Shown here piece after piece: positions 1 through 7,933 of a stretch of 64,000 nt of DNA. The stretch's first letter is position 1. Each line of letters begins with the position of its first letter. Origin of the DNA: JBARKJ01 sp963698885 (GTDB lineage Bacteria > Nitrospirota > JACRHJ01); the NCBI GenBank assembly GCA_963698885.1, contig CAVOSJ010000003.1:124001-188000 (forward strand). The letters are read 5' to 3'. Made by a program: the position numbers and the translations under genes. A model generated the notes under the pieces. That model saw only the letters and a program-made list of their open reading frames with translations, did not search any database and was not told the DNA's origin.

Positions 1-89
1 CCCATTCCCCTCCGGGGCACCCATTCTTATGGGTCGCATTAAGAGGGTCGCTTAGGCGCGATGCACTTGCTAATCTTCCGCGCCTCACG

Positions 90-176
90 TTAAAGTTTCT
101 TGACGACGGTGAATTTAAAATCCGGGTGTCAACATCCATCCAATAAGCTGCGCACGACATCCTTGAAATGATGCAT
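90..176 (-). other. Short reading frame with an internal in-frame TGA
   Basis: Reading down from an ATG at 176, the frame gives 15 residues (MHHFKDVVRSLLDGC), a TGA at 131-129, then HPDFKFTVVKKL and a TAA at 92-90. A purine-rich stretch (GAAGGTGGGCGG) lies just before the ATG. The part after the TGA reads like a natural C-terminus. The TGA could be a stop, a sequence error, or selenocysteine next to a cysteine. No convincing SECIS hairpin was seen, so a coding function is not established. The rest of 1-217 shows only small hairpins (for example ACCCAT/ATGGGT around 20-35). Confidence 0.25.
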
Positions 177-217
177 CCGCCCACCTTCTTTTTTGACGGG
201 CACTGTTTTTTTTACAA

Positions 218-580
218 TTACAGCAATGAATCAATTTGTTCAACTTTCATAACCGTCACAAATTGTAACTCCCCAAGCTGCTTGGGAAACACTTCTCTCA
301 GTTTTTCAGAAATTGTTCCCTGACGCTCGATATGGGCGGTGCCGCTCAAACGGAATCCGCTGTTCTTTTTTTCCGATACGAGTGCAATCTGAATCTTGCC
401 ATTACTGGCAATATTCTTGCTCGTAGTACCTTGTCTCCAGCCGAAAAAGGCCAGCGTTTCATCATCAATAAAAAACCCTTTGCCGACAACGATGATATGC
501 GGCCCGTCGCCTCCTTGTGTAACCAGTGGCACAAAAAGCATCTTCTCAAGCATTTCCCTGATTTCGCTATTCATTTTCAT
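218..580 (-). CDS. Pyridoxamine 5'-phosphate oxidase-like (split-barrel flavin-binding) protein
   Basis: A 120-residue protein of the small FMN-binding split beta-barrel type, starting MKMNSEIREMLEKM. Segments such as VPLVTQGGDGPHIIVVGKG and ETLAFFGWRQGTTSKNI follow the usual pattern of a short N-terminal helix, a strand pair and the phosphate-contacting region. The start at 580 is chosen because AAGGAGG stands 7 bases upstream; the frame is open further upstream but without such a site. It lies 244 bases downstream of the Fnr-like regulator on the same strand. Members bind flavin, F420 or heme, and the exact substrate cannot be told. Confidence 0.75.
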   Translation of the reverse strand: MKMNSEIREMLEKMLFVPLVTQGGDGPHIIVVGKGFFIDDETLAFFGWRQGTTSKNIASNGKIQIALVSEKKNSGFRLSGTAHIERQGTISEKLREVFPKQLGELQFVTVMKVEQIDSLL

Positions 581-824
581 ATCGTTCCTCCTTGAGACTG
601 GAATGTGTTGTTGACCATGACTTTGCCCTTTCAAGGATATCATTCCTTCAATTTCATCAACTTTAACTGATCCGGCAGGAACTGTCGGTAGCACAGGCTA
701 CAAGACTGTTTCGGATATTCTGGTCTGCTTAAGCGGATACTCGACAGGTAAGAAGGCTTGCAGCGGTTGCTATTTGCAAAACAGGAAATCTATGGCGCGA
801 ATAGTTGACGATTTTTTTCTATTC
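581..824. other. Gap between the Fnr-like gene and the flavin protein gene
   Basis: This 244-base stretch holds no convincing gene. On the minus strand the flavin-protein frame stays open for 38 codons above its start without a ribosome-binding site. No clear Fnr-type palindrome and no terminator were recognised. Confidence 0.4.
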
Positions 825-1517
825 TCAATTTACAACTATCAATGTTTTGCCCTGCTGAATGATCCTGCCTGAATCCCTCAAGTTTTTCATGGCTCGGGTG
901 ATGCTGACCCTATGGGCACCCACGAGAAAGCTGAGTTCTTCGTGGGTTAGAGGAAAAGGGATAGACGTTTCCTTCAGGCTTTTTACCCCGTGTTCGCCGG
1001 CTACGGCGGTAAGCACTCGGTAGAGGCGCTCCTCTATGGTAGAGGTGGTCGCCGTTTCGGCTCGACTCGTCAGCCACTCTATGCGCTTGGACAGGTTCTT
1101 AATCACCTGAAGCCCAATGTTTGGGTAGCCGAGAACCAGCTTCTCAAAACCTTGGCGCGTGAAGCCGCAGGTGAGGGAGTCTTCAAGGCAGGTGGCGGTA
1201 AGGGGATAATCGAACTCCCCGTTCAGAACCTGCTCGCCAAGAAAATCGCCTGCCTTGCGGATGTCCAGAGTAAGCTCGCTGCCTTCCTCGTTGAGCTTGC
1301 TTAGCTTCACCCGCCCAGCCTTGATCAGGAACATCTCAATCCCGGGTGCCCCCTGCATGAAGATGGTCTGGCCCCTATTAAATTGCCTTCCCCGGGCAGC
1401 CGCAACAAGGGCATCCAGTTCAGGAGGCTGCAGGTGCTCAAACATCCATAGATGGCCGATACAGGTGGCCGCAAGCGGCATTCCTTTTCCAGCCAGATTA
1501 TTGCAAATACATTCCAT
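825..1517 (-). CDS. Crp/Fnr-family transcriptional regulator
   Basis: A 230-residue protein with an N-terminal cyclic-nucleotide-binding-type beta-roll (about 22-140), a long dimerisation helix (about 140-165) and a C-terminal winged helix with the recognition segment LTHEELSFLVGAHRVSITRAM (about 190-210). Cysteines at 3, 5 and 19 near the N-terminus plus C110 resemble, but do not match, the spacing of the iron-sulfur ligands of FNR, so redox or oxygen sensing is possible and unproven. AGGAGG precedes the start by 12 bases. It sits 42 bases downstream of the RACo-like gene, with the flavin-binding protein after it. That order would suit control of an anaerobic or redox-linked set. Confidence 0.88.
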   Translation of the reverse strand: MECICNNLAGKGMPLAATCIGHLWMFEHLQPPELDALVAAARGRQFNRGQTIFMQGAPGIEMFLIKAGRVKLSKLNEEGSELTLDIRKAGDFLGEQVLNGEFDYPLTATCLEDSLTCGFTRQGFEKLVLGYPNIGLQVIKNLSKRIEWLTSRAETATTSTIEERLYRVLTAVAGEHGVKSLKETSIPFPLTHEELSFLVGAHRVSITRAMKNLRDSGRIIQQGKTLIVVN

Positions 1518-1559
1518 GCGAGGGCTTTGCCTCCTTTGGTCATAGAATAAAGCAGGATG

Positions 1560-3494
1560 TTACTTTTTTATCGATTCTTTCAGTTTTTTGACCGTCGGGA
1601 ACTGGTCCGCGTGAGTGTGGGGGAGGAAAAGCGACGACACGTACTCGTCCATGAACGCCCTGGAGACTGAGAGTTCAAGATACGTCATCTTTCTGGCTAT
1701 ATCTTCCACGTCCTTTCGGAGCGTCTTCGACAGAAGCGCCATGTACGCACCCATTATGGACGTATTGCCCAGGAATTCGAACCTGCTTATGGGCATGTCC
1801 GGCAAAAGCCCGATAGTTATGGCGCGCTCGACATCCAGGTAGTTCCCGAACCCTCCGGCGATATACACCTTTTCCACGTCCGCGAAGGTATAACCGACTT
1901 CTTTTAGCAGGGTGGAGAACCCGGCGTAGATTGCTCCCTTGGTCCGGACGATATTGTCTATGTCCGGCTCGGTGAGCGAGATGTCCTTGCCGGAGCCGAA
2001 TTCCCCGGCACGGATCAGCACGAACTCGGGGCCGTCCTCGCCGACCCTCACCCTGTCGCTTCCCGCGTCCATGTTTATCTTCCCGCGCTGGTCGATTACA
2101 CCCGTCAGGAACATCTCCGCCACGGCGTCTATCATTCCGGAGCCGCAGATGCCGATGGGGGCGCAGCTGCCGAGCGGCGGGCAGGTCCCGATCACGGCGA
2201 CTTTTACCTCGAACGTGACCGGGTCTATCGATACTTTCTCGATAGCGCCGTTCATCGCCCGCATCCCGAACTTCACCCCTCCGCCCTCGAACGCGGGCCC
2301 GGCGGAGCACGCGGCGGTAACCATCCAGTCCGAGTTCCCAAGGACTATCTCGCCGTTCGTGCCGATGTCTATGAAAAGGGTCAGCTCCGGCCTTTTGTAT
2401 AACTTGGAGGCGAGTATCCCGGAGGTGATGTCGCCCCCGACGTAGGAGGCTACGCACGGCATGGCGTATATGACGCCGAAGTCGTTTATCCCAAGCCCCA
2501 GCGCGTGCGTGCGCATCAGCGGGAAAAAGGTCGCCGTGGGGATATACGGTTCTTCCCTGATATGGGAAGGGTCAATGCCATAGAACAGGTGCGTCATAGA
2601 CGTATTGCCGGAGACGATTATCGTATCTATGCAATCAGGTTCGATTCCCCTTTTTTTCGCCATGGAAATCAGTAGATCGTTTACCGCGCCCACGGCGAGC
2701 TTCTGGAGCTCGTCCAGGCCGTTCTTTTCCGAAGCGTATATCATCCGGGAGATTACGTCCTCTCCGCAGCGGACCTGCGGGTTATAAGATGACGCGATAT
2801 CTTCGATCTTGCCGGTATGGATATTCACTAAATAGACCACGAGGGACGTAGTGCCGACGTCCACGGCGGCGCCGTAACGCGGTTTTAGCGCGTCTCCCGG
2901 CTGCACGTCCATCACCTCGATAACGTTACCCATAGTCAGAAGCGTCAGCGTCACAGCCCAGTCCTTCGCGCGCAGGGCGGCCCCCATCTTCCTCAGGATA
3001 TGGAGGTTGAACCTTATCTCCGCCGCCGCGTGCCCCCGCTTCAGGAGTTCGCGCTTTATCCGCTCGGTATCGGATATATTGTCGTCCAGGTTCGGCGGCG
3101 GAAGCCTCAAAAATATTTTTTTCGTTATGGGTTTAAATTCGCCTTCGCACGTCCTCTGGACCGACTTCTGCATCTCTTCGATTTTCGAGCCGGCGGCTAT
3201 CTTGCTCCCGCGCCGCATCTGGGAGGAAAGGGGGATTTCAACCACCAGGTCCGTCTCCGGGAAGCTCCGGCAGGCCAGCCGCACGCCCTGGGAGTGTTCT
3301 TTTTCGTTCAGGAACCCGCTCTCTTCGGAGTGGACTCTGCCTTCCTTCAGGATTACCCGGCACTTGCCGCAGTTGCCTTTGCCGCCGCATGTGGCATTTA
3401 TATGGATGCCGTGGGAGCCTGCTACCCGGAGGATGGACTGGCCCTCTTTAGCCTCCACGGTCTTGCCGTTTGGTTGGAATGTAATTTTATGCAT
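1560..3494 (-). CDS. RACo-like ferredoxin/ASKHA ATPase (activator of corrinoid proteins, DUF4445)
   Basis: A 644-residue protein. The N-terminus is a plant-type [2Fe-2S] ferredoxin domain with cysteines at 36, 42, 45 and 75. The rest is an actin-like ATPase fold with the phosphate loops GAAVDVGTTSLVVYLV and TLFIDIGTNGEIVLG and the adenosine motif VYIAGGFGNYLD. This layout is that of RACo, which uses ATP to return inactive Co(II) corrinoid protein to Co(I) in methyl-transfer pathways. No corrinoid protein or methyltransferase lies nearby, so the partner is unknown. There is no ribosome-binding site before the ATG, but a promoter abuts it. Confidence 0.88.
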   Translation of the reverse strand: MHKITFQPNGKTVEAKEGQSILRVAGSHGIHINATCGGKGNCGKCRVILKEGRVHSEESGFLNEKEHSQGVRLACRSFPETDLVVEIPLSSQMRRGSKIAAGSKIEEMQKSVQRTCEGEFKPITKKIFLRLPPPNLDDNISDTERIKRELLKRGHAAAEIRFNLHILRKMGAALRAKDWAVTLTLLTMGNVIEVMDVQPGDALKPRYGAAVDVGTTSLVVYLVNIHTGKIEDIASSYNPQVRCGEDVISRMIYASEKNGLDELQKLAVGAVNDLLISMAKKRGIEPDCIDTIIVSGNTSMTHLFYGIDPSHIREEPYIPTATFFPLMRTHALGLGINDFGVIYAMPCVASYVGGDITSGILASKLYKRPELTLFIDIGTNGEIVLGNSDWMVTAACSAGPAFEGGGVKFGMRAMNGAIEKVSIDPVTFEVKVAVIGTCPPLGSCAPIGICGSGMIDAVAEMFLTGVIDQRGKINMDAGSDRVRVGEDGPEFVLIRAGEFGSGKDISLTEPDIDNIVRTKGAIYAGFSTLLKEVGYTFADVEKVYIAGGFGNYLDVERAITIGLLPDMPISRFEFLGNTSIMGAYMALLSKTLRKDVEDIARKMTYLELSVSRAFMDEYVSSLFLPHTHADQFPTVKKLKESIKK

Positions 3495-3502
3495 AGCCGT
3501 GA

Positions 3503-3532
3503 ATCTTACACTGAATAAACCAGCCGCGTCAA
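3503..3532 (-). promoter_or_regulatory. Promoter for the RACo-like gene, abutting its start codon
   Basis: On the minus strand, TTGACG (3532-3527) and TAAGAT (3508-3503) are separated by 18 bases. The -10 box ends 8 bases before the ATG at 3494, so the transcript would begin at or next to the start codon. No Shine-Dalgarno sequence is present. Confidence 0.5.
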
Positions 3533-3628
3533 TAGTATAAGGGGGAGAGGCTGCCTCGCGGTTTGACTAAAGGGGTTTCCGCTGATAAATTCATAGCAGG
3601 ACGAATTTTTTTTAAGAGGGGGGAAAAA

Positions 3629-3919
3629 ATGAAAAAGCTGGCGCTGGTTCTTATGTTCCTGGTTGTTTTCATCGCAGGGTATATAACGGGGAGCGTTCAG
3701 ACCAAAAAGGCCATGGCAATAGAACTCGGGGGCGTCGGCTCGGCGGTTGAAGGGGTAAAAAATCTGGGCAAGACGGCGGTTCAAATGCAGAAAAACGTGG
3801 ACGAACTCCAAAAGAACCTGAATGAAGTCAAGAAGATAAAAGATGACCTATCCGGCGCGGTCGGCGGAGGGACGGGGCAACAATATCAGGACCTGAAGAA
3901 GCAGATTCCGCAATATTAA
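3629..3919 (+). CDS. Small membrane-anchored or exported coiled-coil protein, unknown function
   Basis: A 96-residue protein starting MKKLALVLMFLVVFIAGYI, a hydrophobic signal or anchor segment (about 3-22), followed by a polar region rich in Lys, Asp, Glu and Asn (about 45-80) that looks helical or coiled-coil. The start at 3629 is preceded by GAGGGG; the frame is open to 3563 but without a site. No family was recognised. The next gene is a 27-codon secreted-type peptide 34 bases downstream, probably in the same transcript. Confidence 0.65.
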   Translation: MKKLALVLMFLVVFIAGYITGSVQTKKAMAIELGGVGSAVEGVKNLGKTAVQMQKNVDELQKNLNEVKKIKDDLSGAVGGGTGQQYQDLKKQIPQY

Positions 3920-3953
3920 GCACAGGTCAAGCCGTCAAAAAAGGAGGCCCAGA

Positions 3954-4037
3954 ATGTTGAAGAAATTTGTCCTTCTCCTTTCCGCATCGTTCTTTCTGAG
4001 CTTAATGGCTTATGCCTCGACCCATAGCGGTTTATAA
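3954..4037 (+). CDS. Very short signal-peptide-like gene (27 residues)
   Basis: ATG at 3954 is preceded by an ideal AAGGAGG (3941-3947) at 6 bases. The product has a basic start (MLKKFVLLLSASFF), a hydrophobic core and the end SLMAYASTHSGL. It looks like a signal peptide with an AYA-S cleavage site and only a handful of mature residues. It could be a genuine small membrane or secreted peptide, or the start of a gene whose remainder was lost. Confidence 0.45.
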   Translation: MLKKFVLLLSASFFLSLMAYASTHSGL

Positions 4038-4041
4038 TAGA

Positions 4042-4070
4042 TTGACATTCGCGTAGTTTTTGGTTACAAA
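4042..4070 (+). promoter_or_regulatory. Promoter for cardiolipin synthase, abutting its start
   Basis: TTGACA (4042-4047) and TACAAA (4065-4070) are 17 bases apart. The start ATG follows 5 bases after the -10 box, which predicts a leaderless transcript. The gene lacks a ribosome-binding site. Confidence 0.5.
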
Positions 4071-4075
4071 AACGT

Positions 4076-5509
4076 ATGTTGACACTCCTCATCCTGTCCG
4101 TCCTGGCCGCGGGGATTATCCTGTCCTGCGTCTTTATCATCTATGAGCACCAGAGCCCAGCCGCCACCATGGCATGGCTTCTCGCGATGGTGCTCCTCCC
4201 GTTCATAGGGCTGGGCGCATATTTCGTCTTCGGAAGACGCAAGGTGAATATGCGCATCCGTCTCCTCCAGGCGATAAGTCAGGCCTTCGGCGACGTCAGG
4301 CAAAAGCTGAAGTTCGACAAGACATTCAGCAGATCTCTTACCGCGATAATCAAACGGCACCAGGGTCTGATGCGCCTCGCATACAGCTTCCCCGGCCCGC
4401 CCCCGACCACCGGTAACATAGTCGAGGTGCAGAACGACGCTAAGGAATCTTATCCCGACATGTTCGAGGCGATGGCGAAGGCCGAAAAATACATCCACGC
4501 CATGTACTACATATTCCGCCCGGACGAGACGGGGATAAAGTTCCGGGATATGCTGATAGAGCGGGCATTGGCCGGCGTTGAGGTCCGGCTTATGTACGAC
4601 GACATAGGCTCCTGGTCCACGAAGCTTAAATTTTTCGAGCCGTTAGTAGAGGCGGGCGGCCAGGTGCGGGAATACAGGCCGGTGCATTTCTCGCGCTTCC
4701 GTGGCGCGTACGCGAACTTCCGCAACCACAGGAAAATACTGGTAGTGGACGGAAAGACCGCGTACACCGGCGGGATAAATATCGGGGACGAGTACCTGGG
4801 CCGGGACCCGCAGCTGGGGTACTGGCGGGACTCGAACATAAAACTTACCGGCCCGGCGGCAAGCCATCTCCAGCTCATATTCGCCGAGGACTGGTTCTAC
4901 GTTACGAACGAGATGCTCGCGGCTGATTACCTGGTAAAGGACTGGCCTGACGACGCGCAGGGCGAGATAGTCCAGGTCGTGCCGTCCGGCCCGGACAGGC
5001 AGATAGACCAGGTGGCGAAGCTCTATTTCACGGCCATTACATCCGCGCAGAAAAATCTGTATATCACGACGCCGTATTTCGTCCCGGACGAGTCCGTGCA
5101 GACCGCGCTTGTCGCGGCGGCCCTCCGGGGCGTGGACGTGCGGCTCCTTGTCCCCCAGAACTTCGACCGGAAGATTATCAAGTACGCCAGCATGTCGTAT
5201 TTCAAGGAGCTGCTCGACGTCGGCTGCAAGATATACCAATATCAAAAAGGATTTATACATTCAAAGACCATGAGCGCGGACGGCGAGCTTGGAATCGTCG
5301 GGACGGCGAACATGGACGTGCGGAGCTTCCGGCTCAATTTCGAGGTCTGCGCGGTCTGCTACTCCAAGGCCGTCGCGGAGCACTTAGACGAACATTTCTT
5401 GGAAGACCAGGAAAACTCGCTGGAACTGAACCTGCCGCGCTACAAGAAGCGCGCGCGCCTTGAGAGGTTCCTTGAGAATACGGCGCGGCTGATGAGCGCG
5501 GTTTTATGA
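4076..5509 (+). CDS. cls: Cardiolipin synthase (phospholipase D family)
   Basis: A 477-residue membrane enzyme that condenses two phosphatidylglycerols into cardiolipin and glycerol. Two N-terminal membrane helices (about 1-25 and 33-52) precede two phospholipase D domains. Each has an HKD motif: NHRKILVVDGKTAYTGG near residue 217 and HSKTMSADGELGIVGTANMD near 395. Both histidine/lysine/aspartate sets are intact and the length is normal. The start is the ATG at 4076, although no ribosome-binding site is visible. The gene sits alone on the plus strand, facing the small membrane protein gene downstream. Confidence 0.94.
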   Translation: MLTLLILSVLAAGIILSCVFIIYEHQSPAATMAWLLAMVLLPFIGLGAYFVFGRRKVNMRIRLLQAISQAFGDVRQKLKFDKTFSRSLTAIIKRHQGLMRLAYSFPGPPPTTGNIVEVQNDAKESYPDMFEAMAKAEKYIHAMYYIFRPDETGIKFRDMLIERALAGVEVRLMYDDIGSWSTKLKFFEPLVEAGGQVREYRPVHFSRFRGAYANFRNHRKILVVDGKTAYTGGINIGDEYLGRDPQLGYWRDSNIKLTGPAASHLQLIFAEDWFYVTNEMLAADYLVKDWPDDAQGEIVQVVPSGPDRQIDQVAKLYFTAITSAQKNLYITTPYFVPDESVQTALVAAALRGVDVRLLVPQNFDRKIIKYASMSYFKELLDVGCKIYQYQKGFIHSKTMSADGELGIVGTANMDVRSFRLNFEVCAVCYSKAVAEHLDEHFLEDQENSLELNLPRYKKRARLERFLENTARLMSAVL

Positions 5510-5514
5510 AAGCA

Positions 5515-5865
5515 TTAATTTATAAACAATCTTGGTCCGAAGTTAAAAAGAAGCCATTTGTATTCAAGCAGGAAAATCGACGGGATTAAGATTAAAAAAA
5601 TCAAGCGGTTTTTATGCAAGCCCAGCCAGAAGAATAATCCTATAGTTGAATAAATTAAAACATTAATGGCTATTGATATAACAAGGATTGCGAGATCATT
5701 GAGGGACCAGGCATATATAACCGGCAGTTGCGAGGAACTCGGCCACAAGGCGAGTTTAAATTTGTCGAAAATGACAGGAAGATCTGGAATACTAACAGAA
5801 ATAGAAAGCAATATCAGTGGTAATATAATCCCTGCTGTTGCAAAAGACGATATGAATTTTTTCAT
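5515..5865 (-). CDS. Small integral membrane protein, unknown
   Basis: A 116-residue hydrophobic protein with about three membrane segments (roughly 8-25, 55-80 and 88-108) and a short polar tail. No family was recognised. The base composition is more AT-rich than the neighbours, suggesting a newer acquisition. It begins 4 bases after the end of the phosphohexomutase gene on the same strand. Its terminator-like region is shared with the converging cls gene. Confidence 0.55.
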   Translation of the reverse strand: MKKFISSFATAGIILPLILLSISVSIPDLPVIFDKFKLALWPSSSQLPVIYAWSLNDLAILVISIAINVLIYSTIGLFFWLGLHKNRLIFLILIPSIFLLEYKWLLFNFGPRLFIN

Positions 5866-5869
5866 CAGT

Positions 5870-7249
5870 TTACCTCGCTATGAGAAATTCAAGCAGCTCT
5901 TCCGTTTTCTGCTCCATTAATTTCCTGTCCCCTCTCGCCTCCACATTCAGCCGCACCAGCGGCTCGGTATTGGACATGCGGAGGTTGAAGCGCCACTCCC
6001 GGAACTCGATGCTGACGCCGTCGGTATGGTCGATGGAAACCGCGCCGGGCGCGTAATGCTCTTCCACTTTTTCAAGAGCCGCCGCCGGGTCGGCTATCTT
6101 GCGGTTTATCTCTCCGCTAACCGGATATAATTTCTCCCGCTCCAGGACAAGCTCGGAAAGGGTTTTACCCTTTTTCGCCATCTGCTCAAGCACCAGTAAC
6201 CACGGGATCATCCCGCTGTCGCAGTACGCAAAATCCTTGAAATAATGATGGGCGGACATCTCGCCGCCGTAAACCGCGTCCTCGGCGCGCATCCGTTCCT
6301 TGATGAACGCGTGGCCGGTCTTACTCATTACGGGAATCCCACCGGCGGATTTTACGATGTCATGGTATTCCAGGTCAGGCGCGGGTCGTGGATTATTTTT
6401 GCGCCCGGATGTTTTGCCAGCATCGCCTCCGCTAACAGTCCCACGATATAATATCCCTCGATGAATTTCCCTTTCTCGTCGAACAAAAAACAGCGGTCGA
6501 AGTCCCCGTCCCACGCCACGCCTATATCCGCGCCGGATTCGATTACCGCTCTCGCGGTCGCGTCGCGGTTCTCCGGCAGGAGCGGGTTCGGGATGCCGTG
6601 CGGGAAATTCCCGTCCGGCTCGCTGAATATTTTTACAAATTGTATCCCGCCCTGCGATAGCTGGGAGATGGGGGATCCGCAGCCGCCGTTCCAGCATGTC
6701 GATTACCGGGCCCGCACAGCCGTTGCCGGGATTTACCAGGACCTTGAAAGGCGGGAGAGAGAAAGGCTCGATGTATGATAAAAGATGGCTTATATATGCT
6801 TCGGAGGTGTCAACGTATTTAATCTCGCCTTTCCGCGCCGCATCCCTGAACGTCCCATTCGCGGCGAGCGCCTCTATCTCTTTAAGTCCGGTGTCTCCGC
6901 TGATAGGCTTCGACTGCTCGCGGACGAACTTCATCCCGTTATCGCCTTTGGGGTTGTGGCTTCCGGTGACCATCACCCCGCCGGACGCGCCAAGGTGGGC
7001 GGTGGAGAAATAGACCTGCTCCGTCCCGCACAGCCCGATATCCAGCACGTCCATGCCGGAATCCATCAGCCCCCGGGAGAGAGATTCCGCCAGCTCCGGG
7101 CTTGAGAGCCGCACGTCCCGCCCGACCACCACGGCCCCCGGGTTCAGCACCTGCGCCAGCGCCCGGCCAATATGGTATGCCAGCAGCTCGTCAAGCTCTT
7201 CCGGGACCTTGCCCCGGACGTCGTAGGCCTTAAAACAGGATAGTTTCAT
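5870..7249 (-). CDS. Phosphomannomutase/phosphoglucomutase with two compensating frameshifts
   Basis: The enzyme interconverts hexose 1- and 6-phosphates for polysaccharide and LPS precursors. The catalytic serine loop VTGSHNPKGDNG (about residue 95) and the C-terminal phosphate-binding segment RMSNTEPLVRLNVEARG are intact. Between about 6674 and 6360 the open frame runs in the wrong phase: there it reads arginine-rich nonsense, while the neighbouring phase gives FVKIFSEPDGNFPHGIPNP and the metal loop AWDGDFDRCFLFDE. One surplus base near the G5 run at 6670-6674 and one missing base near 6360 would repair it. As written, the metal-binding DGDFDR is lost. Sequence errors are the simplest explanation. 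Confidence 0.85.
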   Translation of the reverse strand: MKLSCFKAYDVRGKVPEELDELLAYHIGRALAQVLNPGAVVVGRDVRLSSPELAESLSRGLMDSGMDVLDIGLCGTEQVYFSTAHLGASGGVMVTGSHNPKGDNGMKFVREQSKPISGDTGLKEIEALAANGTFRDAARKGEIKYVDTSEAYISHLLSYIEPFSLPPFKVLVNPGNGCAGPVIDMLERRLRIPHLPAIAGRDTICKNIQRAGREFPARHPEPAPAGEPRRDRESGNRIRRGYRRGVGRGLRPLFFVRREREIHRGILYRGTVSGGDAGKTSGRKNNPRPAPDLEYHDIVKSAGGIPVMSKTGHAFIKERMRAEDAVYGGEMSAHHYFKDFAYCDSGMIPWLLVLEQMAKKGKTLSELVLEREKLYPVSGEINRKIADPAAALEKVEEHYAPGAVSIDHTDGVSIEFREWRFNLRMSNTEPLVRLNVEARGDRKLMEQKTEELLEFLIAR

Positions 7250-7254
7250 AGGGG

Positions 7255-7287
7255 CAGATTCTTCGCTCCGCTCGGAATGACAAAGGG
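7255..7287. repeat. Short dispersed repeat-like motif
   Basis: The gap between the rubrerythrin and phosphohexomutase genes contains TTCGCTCCGCTCGGAATGAC, a short motif of a type that recurs between genes in many unrelated bacterial genomes. Only this copy was seen in the window. Confidence 0.4.
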
Positions 7288-7290
7288 GCG

Positions 7291-7818
7291 TTATGACATC
7301 AACTCCCGTTCCAGCTTCATATGGTCCGCCTCTATCTCCGCGAGCGCGAGGAATACCTTTTTTACCCGCGGCTCGTTTGCCTGCACGGAAGACTGGGCGT
7401 AAAATTTCGATGCCTCTATCTCCCTTTCATGCGCTACCCGGAGGTTTTCGGCGTCGTCACCTGTCGCGGTGGAGTGCGCGGGGATCGGCTTCGGGAACTC
7501 GCATTTCAAAATCTTCCGGACCACTGTCGCATGTTCGTTCTCCACCTTCGCCAGCCCCTTGAACACCCCCTGGAGCTTCAGGCTCGATGCTTTCGCGGAG
7601 GCGTCGCGGTAGAAGGGAGTATTGTCCACTTCGAGCTGGAGCGCCCTCTCAAGGTTTTGCCGGGAAACGTCCGACAGCTTAGTTATGGTAAGGTTTTCAT
7701 CGACCCACTGCTCGGGCGGCACCAGATATTTGGCCTTTGCGCCGCAGTACGGGCAGTTGGACGGGGCCAGAGTCCCCATGTAAACGTCGCCGCATATCTG
7801 GCATCTGAAGAATTGCAT
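7291..7818 (-). CDS. Reverse rubrerythrin (rubredoxin-like domain plus diiron ferritin-like domain)
   Basis: A 175-residue protein. The N-terminus has a rubredoxin-like metal site, CQICGDVYMG then CPYCGAKAKY; the C-terminal four-helix domain carries diiron-type ligands, including NEHATV, HEREIEASKFY and EIEADHMKLE. Rubrerythrins reduce hydrogen peroxide in anaerobes, and the rubredoxin-first order defines the reverse type. The start at 7818 (MQFFRC) is preferred over the ATG at 7830 because GGAGG lies 5 bases before it. It may be cotranscribed with the phosphohexomutase gene 42 bases downstream. Confidence 0.9.
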   Translation of the reverse strand: MQFFRCQICGDVYMGTLAPSNCPYCGAKAKYLVPPEQWVDENLTITKLSDVSRQNLERALQLEVDNTPFYRDASAKASSLKLQGVFKGLAKVENEHATVVRKILKCEFPKPIPAHSTATGDDAENLRVAHEREIEASKFYAQSSVQANEPRVKKVFLALAEIEADHMKLERELMS

Positions 7819-7899
7819 TCGAGCCTCCATGGAAGTAACGCCCCCTGGGGGAGTTATGAGTATTTAAAATGAATGCGCCGCGCTTGTCAACAAAAAGCC

Positions 7900-7928
7900 T
7901 TGAATCTCTTCTCTTAATTAGTTATTAT
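7900..7928 (+). promoter_or_regulatory. Promoter for the acyltransferase gene, abutting its start
   Basis: TTGAAT (7900-7905) and TATTAT (7923-7928) are 17 bases apart, and the ATG follows after only 5 bases. No Shine-Dalgarno sequence intervenes, so a leaderless message is likely. Confidence 0.5.
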
Positions 7929-7933
7929 TCCTC

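Noticed and set aside
57..95. A terminator at the left edge
   Set aside because: Hairpins near 1-40 lack the T-run needed on either strand.
1675..2457. A 260-codon minus-strand frame inside the RACo-like gene
   Set aside because: It is an arginine/glycine-rich out-of-phase reading of the same strand with no recognisable domain.
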